Source: Amia ocellicauda (lineage: Eukaryota; Chordata; Actinopteri; Amiiformes; Amiidae). Taken from it: DNA of 64,000 bases. Below are positions 1 through 10,800 of this stretch, one piece after another. Location of the stretch: contig NW_027102659.1 in the NCBI RefSeq assembly GCF_036373705.1, positions 434,001 to 498,000 on the forward strand, read 5' to 3'. The notes beneath the pieces are model-generated. The model saw only the letters and a program-made list of their open reading frames with translations, ran no database searches and was not told the DNA's origin. The first letter of the stretch is position 1. Every line of letters begins with the position of its first letter. The position numbers and the translations under genes are program-made.

Positions 1-761
1 TAATAAGTAGTTTTTCCCTTCTTAATAAATGGTCGGTATAATTTTTTATAGACCTTAAAAGAATTACTTTGATCAACATCTAAAGGCTTCATTTTAATAC
101 TGGTGTGATACCCTTGGTTGTAAGCATCGATAAAATCCTGAACTTTATCAAAATACTTGAACGTGTTGACCGCTGTAAAATATCTCCACATTTTGGTCTT
201 TATGGTGCGGTTAAACCTCTCCACTACCGATGCCCTAAGCTCATTACCGGTGGTGAAATGATGTATTTTGTGTCTCTTCAGTAGATTCTGAAATTCTCTG
301 TTGAGAAACTCTTTTCCTTTATCAGTCTGCAGTTTTTTAGGACATCGACCCTGGGACAATATATCCTCAAAGGCCCTTGTCACCGCCCGACCTGTTTTAT
401 TATGTAGAATGCGAGCCCAGGCATATTTTGATAACACATCGATACACATCAACATCAATTTGTGACCATTGTTATGTTTTGATAAATTTGACATATCGAC
501 TAGATCCATTTGCCATTGTGAATCTATGTCAGTTGCATATACGCGGTTTCTTTTAAAGTTAATCCTGAGAGGTTTATGTAAGGTATAGGCGTCTTGTTCC
601 CGTAACCATTCTGAAACAACCACATCATTAACCTTCACTCCGGCCTCAGCGAGTCCTCTTTGAAAACCCTTCTTACCCGCCAAACCCCCAATCTTGGCTG
701 GGTTGTAGTATAGTTCCTGCATTTGGGGAGCTTGCCGAGTCATTCTGTCAAATAACCACAC
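1..761 (-). pseudogene. Polinton integrase, partial (window edge)
   Basis: N-terminal and core part of a retrovirus-like DDE integrase, cut by the window start. The reverse strand encodes the catalytic surroundings QMDLVDM and QTDKGKEF and the ASVVERFNR segment that hold the two aspartates and the glutamate of the DDE triad. The chromodomain half lies outside the window. The family inserts linear element DNA and makes 6-bp target duplications, which fits the CTTATG seen at the element ends. Fossil copy. Confidence 0.8.
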
Positions 762-915
762 AGACCCACACTATGCGCAAAGTTTTTATACAAGGTTTTT
801 TATTCAACTTCAGGAGAGCAGATACCCCTTTTTAGACATTTGAGAAAAGTATAACATACACAACAATTTTTTCTACGGTCCAGACAAAAAGAAATCAGAT
901 GATTGGTTACTTGAT

Positions 916-1308
916 CTATATCAACAAATATACCTGTTTCTTTATCTTGTAGGCACACACCTCAGTTACATATGTAAATAAAACAACAATATGACCTATT
1001 TTAAAAGTAAACAGAGGTGTATTAAACATGCTCAGTAAAAGGTCATACAGATGTTGATGAAATGGCCTAATATCATTCTTGGCCCCCTTGAGCCCTTCAT
1101 CCCAGTGTTCGTACCCCCCGGTCTTTGTTACAGCAGCCATTCACTTTTCCAGGTTTGAAAGTTGATCCTCATCGATGGTTAAATCTGTAGAGAAAAGGCT
1201 CGCGTTGGCTACTTTTCTGTCAAGCACATGGTGTAATAGCGCTCTCAGGTTAGCTGCAGAGTGTTGATGACAGAACCAGTTGCAGAAGCAGTCCAGAACA
1301 TTCCCCAT
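916..1308 (-). pseudogene. BCL-2-like (BH1-like) small protein, element A copy
   Basis: Copy of the ~130-aa gene described in full for element B (17506-17898). The BH1-like C-terminal part is present; the copy is broken and shares its state with element C. It lies between the integrase and the ~283-aa gene on the same strand. Confidence 0.6.
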
Positions 1309-1320
1309 GTTCAAAGTCCC

Positions 1321-2169
1321 TTAGTTCAGGTCAGAGTCTGAATCAGTGGCGTAGATGTCGAATTCTTCGTCGCTGCCCCCAGCTTTAACTTCTTTACGGA
1401 AGAAATAAGCTTTTAGCTTGCCAGCGGTTTTTCTACTCGGCTCATCCAGGTCATTGAGCAGCTGCCCAAGTTTCTCTATTATAAACGGCTCCTTTTTCAG
1501 CTCCAGCAAAATCTCATCTATGATTTTCTGGACTTGTCCCACAGTGACATGTATGTGGGAGTAAGAGAGCGCCTTGATTAGTGCCGGTTTCAGCCACGGT
1601 TTGTTCAGTCTTCTGTAAAACACGTTGAAATAGAACAGGAAATAGTAACGGTCTGGTTCAAACAAACAACTGTGTCTCAACTGACTGGGGTGATTCACTT
1701 CACACCCCCGACAGACTTCTTTCAGAGCTCGGTCGATGAGAGCACTCAGAATATACACCAGGGTGCTTTTAACCACTCTGCTTACTTGGTCACATACCCC
1801 GGGCAAGAATCCTGCGTCTTCATCACGCCCCCGGGACAGTCCGATGCTCATTGGGTCGCCTGGTGGTTTGTGGGGTGTTTCTCCATCCATTGGACTGACC
1901 CCCTCCTGAGACGCACAGACGTTAGACAATTCGGCAAAATCGAGGCCCTCCATGAGCTCCAGAGGCTGGGGATCCCCGAGACTCATTTGGACATCCATCG
2001 CACCGCATGTTGTTTCGTCCTGAGGGACCGGGGTCTGAGGTCTTGGAGAGTAACCACAGTCAAAGGGTTCCAGAGTGTATACAAAATCTGGGGAATAGAA
2101 CCAGGGGTGATCCCGGGTTTGAAGAGGCCTGTAGAGCCTGTCGACGTCCGCAGCTTTCGGGTAAGACAT
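1321..2169 (-). CDS. Uncharacterised ~283-aa Cys/His, acidic-tail protein, element A copy
   Basis: Open copy of the gene described in full at 36702-37550. The start chosen is the ATG followed by SYPKAADVDR, which has a TATA-like and a CRE-like site just upstream (2206-2233). It ends in the same Asp/Ser/Glu-rich tail. Function not recognised. Confidence 0.7.
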   Translation of the reverse strand: MSYPKAADVDRLYRPLQTRDHPWFYSPDFVYTLEPFDCGYSPRPQTPVPQDETTCGAMDVQMSLGDPQPLELMEGLDFAELSNVCASQEGVSPMDGETPHKPPGDPMSIGLSRGRDEDAGFLPGVCDQVSRVVKSTLVYILSALIDRALKEVCRGCEVNHPSQLRHSCLFEPDRYYFLFYFNVFYRRLNKPWLKPALIKALSYSHIHVTVGQVQKIIDEILLELKKEPFIIEKLGQLLNDLDEPSRKTAGKLKAYFFRKEVKAGGSDEEFDIYATDSDSDLN

Positions 2170-2205
2170 TCTCTTTAATTTTAAACCATGAATGAATTGT
2201 TGCAC

Positions 2206-2233
2206 CTTTTATCCTATCTCTTCACTACGTCAC
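2206..2233 (-). promoter_or_regulatory. Core promoter of the ~283-aa gene, element A
   Basis: Read on the minus strand, a CRE-like GTGACGTA (2226-2233) is followed by a TATA-like GGATAAAAGG (2206-2215), about 40 bases ahead of the ATG at 2169. The same arrangement stands in B (about 18796-18823), C (37587-37614) and D (51775-51802). Promoter role is inferred from motif and spacing. Confidence 0.5.
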
Positions 2234-2272
2234 GACACACCGCCCTCTTAGAAGAGAGTAGCCCCTGAGCCG

Positions 2273-2677
2273 TCAGACCCCCCTCCAAAACCCCACACGT
2301 CGTCTGTCGTAGTTCTGCAAGCTTTCCCATTCACACCTTTCAAAACCCTGAGTCGGAGACTCCATTTCGCATTCTCTTGGACCCTCTTGCAAGCCTTCTA
2401 GAGTCTTATCCACAAGCCCCAGATCTCTCCAGGCCATCACCTTCAACCAGTCCTCATAAGAGTATTCAATTACCATCTCAAAAGGTTCCAACGTACCCTC
2501 CTTCTCTCCCAAAGCAAGAAGCTCCACTCCAACATAGCTGGGATCCCTTTTAAAGCGGTTACCCCGTCGAGCCCCCCAGAACAACACCCAGGAGCGTTCA
2601 ATCTTCAAATTGGTGAGTACAGGAACCCTTGCCCGGGATTGTTTCTTGCGGGGTTTCATGTTGATGTCGCTGGACAT
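2273..2677 (-). CDS. Uncharacterised first gene of the right arm, 134-aa form, element A
   Basis: Short form of the gene described at 37654-38058. It begins MSSDINMKPRKK, has a basic N-terminus, and contains the conserved EDWLKVMAWRDLGL segment. Elements B and D carry a longer C-terminal half ending in an Asp-run and a Gly-rich tail. No family recognised. It is the gene nearest the right terminal repeat. Confidence 0.55.
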   Translation of the reverse strand: MSSDINMKPRKKQSRARVPVLTNLKIERSWVLFWGARRGNRFKRDPSYVGVELLALGEKEGTLEPFEMVIEYSYEDWLKVMAWRDLGLVDKTLEGLQEGPRECEMESPTQGFERCEWESLQNYDRRRVGFWRGV

Positions 2678-2795
2678 GTTGAAGAAGCGGGATGTTTCAG
2701 AAGCTGAGAATTAAAGAGGTATTGCCTAAAAGAAGCGCGGGTTCTTAAATAGAGAGGAGAGTTTCGGGGCATTGCCTTCAGAGGGGTGGGGGTAT

Positions 2796-2980
2796 TTATG
2801 GGTGGCCTTGTTGTTCAGGGTTTTATGGGTGCACACTTTCTGACGGATATGACGTAGGAATAATTAAGGAAATAACTCTACCTAAAATCACGCCCCCCAA
2901 TTATGACGTAGGAATATTAATAAGCTTAGGGCATACGTCATAACAAAATAGGCCGCGCCCAAAAACCCCTACTATCTACT
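2796..2980. repeat. Right terminal inverted repeat of element A (185 bp)
   Basis: Reverse complement of the left terminal repeat at 22181-22365, ending in CTATCTACT. It holds three copies of a TACGTCAT/ATGACGTA motif. CTTATG follows directly at 2981-2986. Confidence 0.92.
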
Positions 2981-3275
2981 CTTATGTAGTTGAAGGCGCA
3001 GTATAGCTCTCATAGTCTGGTGGTGACGGAAGACCACCAGCCGTTTGAACAAGCCATTCAGCATCACCTTGTTGGGTTAAGTGCAGGCACTGTCAGAGCG
3101 CAGGGCGTCCTGCCTTTGAAAGAGTTTCCGAAGTGTCCTGATGTGCCCTTTAGCAATGCAAAATAGGTCAGTGAAAATAGAAACCTTTATCTCACAGGCT
3201 GGCCCACGGGAAACGCCTGTGCGCGTTTTATCAGCCTGCTTCGATGGGAGGCATTCGAAACGCCAGGACGGGTCG

Positions 3276-3348
3276 TTTTCCGTAGTGTAGTGGCTATCAC
3301 GTTTGCCTCACACGCGAAAGGTCCCCGGTTCGAAACCGGGCGGAAACA
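3276..3348 (+). tRNA. tRNA-Val (CAC), slightly diverged
   Basis: A 73-nt cloverleaf with anticodon loop CTCACAC (CAC, valine), T arm CCCCGG/TTCGAAA/CCGGG and acceptor end CGGAAAC plus discriminator A. The first base is T where the consensus has G, which leaves the first acceptor pair unpaired. Boxes A and B are present. No CCA is encoded, as expected in eukaryotes. Confidence 0.75.
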
Positions 3349-3572
3349 ACCCGCGGTGCACGCGTGCCAGTGCCATGTTACCCGTCGCCATCTCTCTGCC
3401 CCAAGGCCGGCCGTCATTTTCTCTTCCTCGGAGTGGCAAGAAATCCTGACCTTGAGAATAAACGATCGCAGAAGGGTAGCTTTGCGAGGCGCTGGAACTC
3501 ACACTTTTAAAATCGATACATGTTGTAGCTGTTACAATACGACCGTAGCAGGATCAGCGACATTGCTGTTAC

Positions 3573-3578
3573 TCTTAT
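3573..3578. other. Unoccupied Polinton target site (CTTATG)
   Basis: The 6-mer CTTATG lies between CTGTTACT and TAGTCGAAGG, the same context that is split by the element at 22175-22180 and 38362-38367. It is a pre-insertion allele kept in a sister repeat unit. Others are at 4539-4544, 20539-20544 and 38955-38960. Confidence 0.85.
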
Positions 3579-3810
3579 GTAGTCGAAGGCGCAGTATAGC
3601 TCTGATAGTCTGGTGGTGACGGAGGACCTCCAGCCGTTTGAACAAGCCATTCAGCATCACCTTGTTGGGCTAAGTGCAGGCACTGTCAGAGCGCAGGGCG
3701 ACCTGCCTTTGATAGAGTTTCCTAAGTGTCCCGAAATTGGTGCACTCAGAGCGTCCGTCCGTCGACAGGTTGAAATAGTAAACGCTGGTGTAGCCACTTT
3801 TAATTGAAAT

Positions 3811-3888
3811 ATGATGATGATGATGATGATGATGTTGTTGTTCTTGTTCTTGTTGTTGTTGTTGTTCTTGTTTTTCTTGTTGTCGTCG
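3811..3888. repeat. (GAT)n–(GTT/CTT)n microsatellite
   Basis: Trinucleotide run that recurs at the same place in each tRNA-Val repeat unit and varies in length between units. Confidence 0.9.
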
Positions 3889-4240
3889 TGGTCGCCGTCA
3901 TTATTATTGTTAAAGTAAAGCAGTAGTTAGATTTGTTGCTACCGTAAGGTGTAGAAGGCACAATAGCTTTGTGATTGTCTGATGGTGGCACAAGACGAGC
4001 AGCAGCTGTTTGAACAAGCCATTGAGCATCACCTTGTTGGGGTAAGTGTAAGTCTTGTCATAGCTCAGGGCGTTCTTCCTTTGAAAGAGTTTCCAAAGTG
4101 TCCTGATGTGCCCTTGAGCAATGCAAAATAGGTCAGTGAAAATAGAAACCTTTATCTCACAGGCTGGCCCACGGGAAACCCCTGTGCGCGTTTTACCAGC
4201 CGGCTTCGATGGGAGCCATTTGAAACACCAGGACGGGTCG

Positions 4241-4313
4241 GTTTCCGTAGTGTAGTGGCTATCACGTTCGCCTCACACGCGAAAGGTCCCTGGTTCGAAA
4301 CCGGGCGGAAACA
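4241..4313 (+). tRNA. tRNA-Val (CAC)
   Basis: 73-nt gene from GTTTCCG to CGGAAACA with full acceptor pairing. The anticodon is CAC. The T stem has one T:G wobble. Box A and box B are intact. The first downstream T-run lies about 60 bases on, longer than usual for a Pol III terminator. Among the best-preserved copies. Confidence 0.88.
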
Positions 4314-4777
4314 ACCCGCGGTGCACGCGTGCCAGTGCCGTGTTACCCCTTCGCCATCTCTCTGCCCCAAGGCCGGCCGTCGTTTTCTCTTCCTCGGAGT
4401 GGCAAGAAATCCTGACCTTGAGAACAAACGATCGCAGAAGGGTAGCTTTGCGAGGCACTGGAACTGACACTTTTAAAATCGATACATGTTATTGCGTTAC
4501 AATACGACCGTAGCAGGATCGGCGACATTGCTGTTACTCTTATGTAGTTGAAGGCGCAGTATAGCTCTGATAGTCTGGTGGTGACGGAAGACCACCAGCC
4601 GTTTGAACAAGCCATTCAGCATCACCTTGTAGGGCTAAACGCAGGCACTGTCAGAGCGCAGGTCGTCCTGCCTTTGAAAGAGTTTCCGAAGTGTCCCGAA
4701 ATCGGTGCACTCAGAGCGTTCGTCCATCGACAGGTTGAAATTGTAAACGCTGGTGTAGCCACTTTTAATTAAAATCT

Positions 4778-4818
4778 GATGATGATGATGTTGTTGTTGT
4801 TATTCTTGTTGTCGTCGT
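4778..4818. repeat. (GAT)n–(GTT)n microsatellite
   Basis: Shorter counterpart of the run at 3811-3888, at the end of the second repeat unit. Confidence 0.85.
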
Positions 4819-4991
4819 AGTCGCCGTCATTATTAATGTTAAAGTAAAGCAGTAGTTAGATTTGTTGCTACCGTAAGGTGTAGAAGGCACAATAGCTTCA
4901 GATTATTTTCATTGACTCAGAGCGTGTTGTGTGCATGTATTGTAAATAAGGCTATAACATCTGTTTTAAGTTCTGTAAAATTATTTTTCAG

Positions 4992-6894
4992 CCAGTCAAC
5001 AGCAGTTATTTCCCAACGCTGAGGAGATAATCTGGAACAACGACGGTAAGATTTTTGTGTTTGCGCTCATGGGTTCTTATGTATGGGTGTGTGTGGTTTT
5101 GAAGAGGCTCATTAGAGTTATGAAAACGTTTTAATATATATTAATGCCGGTCTCTTTAATTACACAGATACTATCGAAAGGCCTGTGATTAATGTCTCCG
5201 AGGATCGACCAAGAGAAGTGGTTGTCCCTAGACAGGCTGTCTGCCGACCGGGTAAGAACTAAACCCCTGTTTGTTTGTATAACGTTTCTGTAAGATGTTT
5301 GAGTCCAGTTTTGTTAATTTTAAAAAATTATCCTGTCTAACAGTATTAAGAAACGTGGTTCGAGACAACGAAAGGCCTTCCACATCGAGGGCTTGTTTCG
5401 TTTTACCTACTAGAACAGTAACCTTTCAAGAATCTGAAAGGCCGTCAGCCCCGGTATCTGATAGCTGTGAGTATATATCTGCAGCCTGTAAGAGGTTAAA
5501 GCTTTTTATAAAGCGGTGTGGTTAAAGGTTAAACATGTCTCTTACCTTCACAGCGGTGCAAAAAGCTAAACCAGCCAAAAAAAATAAGAAACGATTATTC
5601 TGTGGAGGTAAGTAAGATCTTTCAAACTTTAATGTTTTTAAAAGGGCTTTGTTTGCCCGTTGAGGGCTAATATTTAAGCGATTTAAGCGTTTCCTATAGG
5701 GCGGGGGGTTCTGGGAAAGATCTTTAGAAGTCCGGACAGGTCTAGGCTTGTTTCTGGGGAACGTGTTTAGAAATGACCGATTGCCGTACCGTCTGGTTAG
5801 GAAGTAAAGCCGTCCGAAAGGGTTTAGTAAGTTGTTTGACTTATCTCCCGCTATTATACTTCTGTTTTAAAGTGGTTGTAGGAAAAGGCTTGAAGGTGTT
5901 CATTGTATTTAATATTTAAACAGATCGTGAAAACGTTTGTGAAACAGGAAGTCCCGGGATCAGGAATCGTTTACACTTGGAAGGTTCGTTTAAAAATGAA
6001 ATGTTGTTGTGTGTGTGTGTGTTTTATTAACAATATTACAGTTTTTAAAGAAACATTTAAGAAACAGTTTATTTACAGTTTATTTACAGCGGCTTCTCTG
6101 TTTTACATTTATTATCAAGTCCTAATAAATATATTGTCTGTAAATAATATTGCGTTGTATTGAATGTCTAAGGCTATTTTCAAAGGTCTAAAAAAGCTAA
6201 AGGTTTTGAATGTCCTGGACATGTTGTTTTAAGTTTGATTTCTGTCGCCGTTTAAAGATGTAAATGTAATGTATATTTTTATTCTTCCCAAGACTCTTGG
6301 GATAGTCATTCTGTGGATGAGCTATTGAGAACAATTACCCCGTCTAAGTGGGATCAAACATCTTCCCCGGTGAGATCACCAAGAGGATCCCCCACGGTGG
6401 TCATGGAGACCCCCCAACATCTACTCAGGCCACAGCCTTCTGGGGGTAATTCAACACCCCAGATTCAGCCCGCCGCATTGTCGGGCGGAACAAATAGAGG
6501 CATCCAACAACCTCATGGGTCGCCGTCAGTCAGGGCTGACACACCACCCAACGACGGCCTGGTTTCAACATCGTTCCCCCAGACCCATTTCTTGGCTACA
6601 GAAACGCGGAACAGTACCCCGCGCTTGGCCAGGGTGTCACCGCAAGGGCCTTCTTGGTCTCCGTCCATGAGTATACGCTCGCTCCCTGCCTCCTTCGACC
6701 GAGATTTACCGGAGCGACCATCCTTTGAAGCTGAGCCAGGCCACCAGCCCCCGGAGCTACTTCCTGAAGGTCAGCATGAGTTGCTACATACTTTGTTACA
6801 AAATCAAAGACTTGTGTTAGTGGGGCAAAACCTGGTGATAGAGAGCCAAAACACCCTTATTAATACCCTTACTAACGAATTGTACAGTATTTAA
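4992..6894 (+). pseudogene. Multi-exon gene of unknown function, element B copy (5' part absent)
   Basis: Exon-like blocks 2 to 7 of the gene described at 23628-25669, with the same splice signals. The block at 4992-5045 is flanked by TTTTCAG and GTAAGA. The promoter and first exon are not part of this copy because tRNA repeat stands where they would be. The last exon encodes the Pro/Ser-rich segment and the leucine-rich C-terminus ending near 6894. Confidence 0.6.
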
Positions 6895-7077
6895 TGTTAT
6901 AATAGACACAAAACGCCTTACTATTGTGGGTTGTTGGAAAAATAAAAAATAAATTAAAAAATGTCCTGACTTGGTAAAAGAACTCACAAACTAAAGGATT
7001 ATGAACAAGCTAGGGCCCCAAAAAGACCTTCCCGAGAGAACATCCCCGGCCCTGTTGTGAACTCCTCTGATGTCCCA

Positions 7078-7875
7078 ATGAACCTGGAACTATTACAAAT
7101 GATAAATGATGTAAATAACCCCCAATTACCACCGATAGAATGTGAATTAACAGACTTACCGGTGAACCCCGACCTGTTACAGATGGTCAATGATCTAAAT
7201 AACCACCTCCCACCGGTAGCGCTTATAGAGGCTCACCCCCTAGTTCACCCCGATTTGTTTGAAATGGTGGAGGCTTTGGAGGAGCTACCCCGACCAAATT
7301 CTGCCCCTATTATAAATGATTTGAGACAATTAGAACACAGGATGGCGGCAGAAGCAGCCATCACTATAGAGGAGGGTCTTGACATTAACCGGTTGGATAT
7401 CTTTGAAGGACTTTTACAGGCTTTAAATGAGCCTCCTCAAAAAGGGGGTTTTGTAGATGTCAGCAGTGGGGGTGTTCGGAATGTGGAGGGTTCTGAGACT
7501 GATAAGGCTGTGGAGGACATGCTCTGTGAGAATGTAGGGGGTGAAGGCTTTGTTCAAAATGATGATGTGTCCAAGAGTACCAGTGATCCCGTGATTATAG
7601 ATAGACCGGCCTATAACAATTTTGAAATGATTCAGCGTTTTAATTTTGCAGAACTTTTAAATTGTGACAATTATGCAGAAATATTTGTCAACATACACGA
7701 GGCCTTGCAAAAAATGCTTGAACAGGTTGCTGAAAGGGTCAGACCTCGAGATGTTGTACAGTTAGAACTCAGAGGGGATGATTTGTTTAGCAACCTATCT
7801 GTAATGCTGAGTGGAGATAATTTAGATGTCTGGCTAAAATCGAAGCGTTATTGCAAAGTAACGCAGCCATCTTAG
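7078..7875 (+). CDS. Uncharacterised acidic repeat protein, element B copy
   Basis: Counterpart of 25853-26650, open through its length. It carries the same three N-terminal repeats around LLQMINDVNN, LLQMVNDLNN and LFEMVEALEE. It overlaps the polymerase region by about 25 bases in another frame. Confidence 0.6.
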   Translation: MNLELLQMINDVNNPQLPPIECELTDLPVNPDLLQMVNDLNNHLPPVALIEAHPLVHPDLFEMVEALEELPRPNSAPIINDLRQLEHRMAAEAAITIEEGLDINRLDIFEGLLQALNEPPQKGGFVDVSSGGVRNVEGSETDKAVEDMLCENVGGEGFVQNDDVSKSTSDPVIIDRPAYNNFEMIQRFNFAELLNCDNYAEIFVNIHEALQKMLEQVAERVRPRDVVQLELRGDDLFSNLSVMLSGDNLDVWLKSKRYCKVTQPS

Positions 7876-10800
7876 CTGATGAAAGTCTGTCTCTGGTAAT
7901 GAATGTGGTTCGTAACCCTGAGGGTGGGGCGCTTAGAAGACTGTCGAAATGCTTGAAGAACGTCATAATTAGGACCAAGCTCAGGCAATTAGTGGTGAGT
8001 TCCAGTGGGGACAATAAGCTCTGTTTTGCTTACAGTTTAATAAAACTACTCACCCCCGACATGCCTGAACCCCAAGCTCTGCAAGAGGCTTTAATGCTTC
8101 ATCAGAGGGCCGGCTTAAACTCTCAACAGATGGTTGCCTTTTCAGACATCACCAAGTTTGAGGAGTTGTTGTCTTTAAAAATTGTTGTGTGGTACCGTTG
8201 TGAGGTAAAGGAAGTATTTGTGAAATTTCAGACACATCCTGAAACCTATACACAGACACTGTTTCTCTTCCTAAGTGATAGTCATTACTTTGGAATAAAG
8301 AGTTTGACGGCTTTTTTGGGTTGTTCGTATGTTTGTCATTGGTGTTATAAGGCCTTCAATGATAAGCTTAAGCACCGCTGTGACGGTTACTGTAACGTCT
8401 GTTTCAATCCGCAATGTCTTAAGGGTTTGGCCCCTACCATCCGATGTAAAGATTGCTTAAGGATTTGTCTCTCAGCGTTCTGTTTTTCCGAGCATAAGGT
8501 ACAGAGGGCCGCTGCTGAGGGGGTTTAAAAACGGAGTTATTGTGATCAAACTAAATATTGCCCGCAGTGTTGCCTCCAGTACCGTTTTCATGAGGTTAAA
8601 CCACACAAATATCTGGAGCCGAGATGCAGGATCTGTAATGCTGATTTAATGCTGATGGTCCGAACACCAGTGCTTTATTCAGCCGGTTAAAAAGGAGCCG
8701 CCGCACAACCGGTATGTCTTTTTTGATTTTGAATGCCGGCAAGAAAACGGGGTCCACGTTGCTAATTATATACACTGCATTGACATGTTGGATCGTGAGT
8801 GGTCAGCTAGCGGTGAGAGTTGTGTCAGGGATTTCTTTACGCGGTATCGCGGTCCAAAATACCTCAATTACACATTTGTTGCCCACAATGCTAAGGGTTA
8901 TGATTCTTACATTTTGATGAAGTATCTGGTGGAAAATGGGGTGACCCCAAAAATAATAGCTCAGGGTAGCAAGATCATGTGTTTCACCGACGAAGCTTTC
9001 AACTAACGTTACATAGACTCGTTAAATTTCCTCCCCATGAAATTGAGCGCTTTGCCTAAGGCTCTGGGTTTTGAGGCTCAGAAGAAAGGTTGGTTCTGCC
9101 ATTTTTTTAATACTAAGGACACTCAAAATTATCGAGGGTCCTACCCGCCCGCCTCTTATTATGGGGTTGATACTATGATGTCTCATGAGAGGGAGGAATT
9201 CTTTAAATGGTACAATACGGTTAAGGGAGGTGTTTTTGATTTCCGAGAAGAGATGGCCGCTTATTGTAAAAATGATGTGGTGATCCTTAAAGAAGCCTGT
9301 GTGCGTTTCCGCGCCGAGGTTATCAACACATCGGGTCTCGACCCTTTGCAAAGTGTGACCATAGCGTCTCTCTGCATGAAAATGTATCGGTCCAATTTCT
9401 TGCAGAAAAACACTATAGCGGTCACCACTTCTGACAACTATCGTGCTAGACAAAAGAACTTTTCGACTGTCTCCATACAGTGGCTGGAATACCTGAGTGC
9501 CCGGGATAACATCTTCATCAGACATGCTTTAAATCAAGGGGAAGTCAAAATGGGGCCTTACTACTTAGACGATTTTAGCGACGTGTCCGGGCGGCGTACC
9601 GCTTATGAGTTTGCAGGTTGTATTTACCATGGCTGTCCTCAGTGCTTCGACCCAAACACCTTTAACCCCGTAACACAAAAACTCTGCGGTGATATGTACT
9701 ATGATTTCCAGGAACGAATTGAAACTTTAAAAAACACCTATGGTTTGAACGTGCTGGTGATTTGGAAACACGAGTGGACGACCCTGAAGCAACAGGATGC
9801 GGGGGTACAACGGTTTATGGAAACCTTGGACTTTCCTGAACGTCTAGAGCCCCGGGATGTGTTATTTGGGGGTCGTACCAACGCCCTCTGTTTACATTAT
9901 GAGGTAAAGGAGGGTGAGAGAGTAGATTACTATGATTTCACCAGTCTGTACCCTTATGTCAACAAGACCAAAATGTACCCGGTGGGGCGTCCAACCATTG
10001 TTTATCGTGACTTTCTCGAAATCGGACATTACTTTGGTTTGATCAAAGTCACCATGTACCCTCCTCGCGAGCTGTTCTTACCCGTGTTGCCTTACAGGTG
10101 TTCGGGAAAATTGATGTTCCCTCTGTGTAGAACGTGTGTGGAAACTGAAAATCAAACTACCTCTTGTCTGCACAGTGATGAAGAGAGAGCGCTGACGGGT
10201 GTCTAGTGTAACATTGAGCTTGACAAGGCGGTGGAGAAAGGTTACAGAGTCGGTAAGGTGCATGAGGTTTGGCATTTTTCTGAAAAATCTGATACTCTTT
10301 TTGCTGATTACATTATGACCCATCTGAAAGGGAAACAGGAGGCATCGGGCTATCCCTCATGGTGTGTTGACTCCGCGGCCAAAGAGCGATACGTTCAGCA
10401 ATATTTTGAAAAGGAAGGGATCCGTCTAGAGCCGGGGAACATAACTGTAAACCCCGCCAAGAGACAAATGTCCAAACTGATTTTAAACAGTCTGTGGGGT
10501 AAGTTTGGGGAAAGAAATTACCGTCTAAACACAACCTTGATTAAAACCCCTGAACAGTTTATAGAATTTATGTTTTCCAAACAACATGCAGTATCACACT
10601 TTCAATTCTTAAATGACCACGTGGCACAGGTCCAGTGGAGGGCCCCTAAAGATTTCCCCACCAAACAGGGGAACGTTAATGTTTTCATAGCGGTTTTTAC
10701 CACGGCTTACGCCCGGCTTGAACTGTACAACTTAATGGATCAGTTGCAGGAACGCACGCTCTATCATGATACTGACTCTGTAATCTTTGTCACCAGGCCA

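Larger units (their letters stand above)
1..2980. mobile_element. Polinton element A, right-end part
   Basis: Right arm of a Polinton/Maverick that enters from beyond the window start. It carries part of the integrase, the BCL-2-like gene, the ~283-aa gene and the 134-aa gene, all on the minus strand, and ends in a 185-bp terminal inverted repeat followed by CTTATG. Sequence and flank match the right end of element C closely at a constant offset of 35,381 bases, so A and C are duplicates of one insertion. It is broken, with about one to three visible breaks in the part present. Confidence 0.9.
2981..4896. repeat. tRNA-Val repeat block 1
   Basis: Host-like tandem repeat, about two units. Each unit has a spacer beginning CTTATGTAGT, a short GGTGGT...ACCACC hairpin, a stretch with AAGTGCAGGCACTG, a tRNA-Val gene, a downstream spacer, and a (GAT)n/(GTT)n microsatellite. 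No convincing protein gene: open frames here cross the tRNA gene and spacer and are not coding. The block abuts the right terminal repeat of A on one side and the interior of element B on the other. Confidence 0.8.

Noticed and set aside
1672-2178. Long open frame (168 aa) on the plus strand opposite the ~282-aa gene, repeated in B, C and D
   Set aside because: It is the mirror of a GC-richer coding gene with its own promoter and acidic tail. It is preserved only because the copies are recent duplicates, and it shows no domain.
3290-3619. Open frames of 60-119 aa across the tRNA repeats
   Set aside because: They translate the tRNA-Val gene and its spacer, and recur wherever that repeat recurs.
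3811-3888. CRISPR-like or minisatellite array
   Set aside because: Simple trinucleotide microsatellite with no spacers.
9022-9525. 167-aa frame on the minus strand inside the polymerase, also in C and E
   Set aside because: Antisense to the conserved exonuclease/polymerase region. Shadow frame without its own signals.
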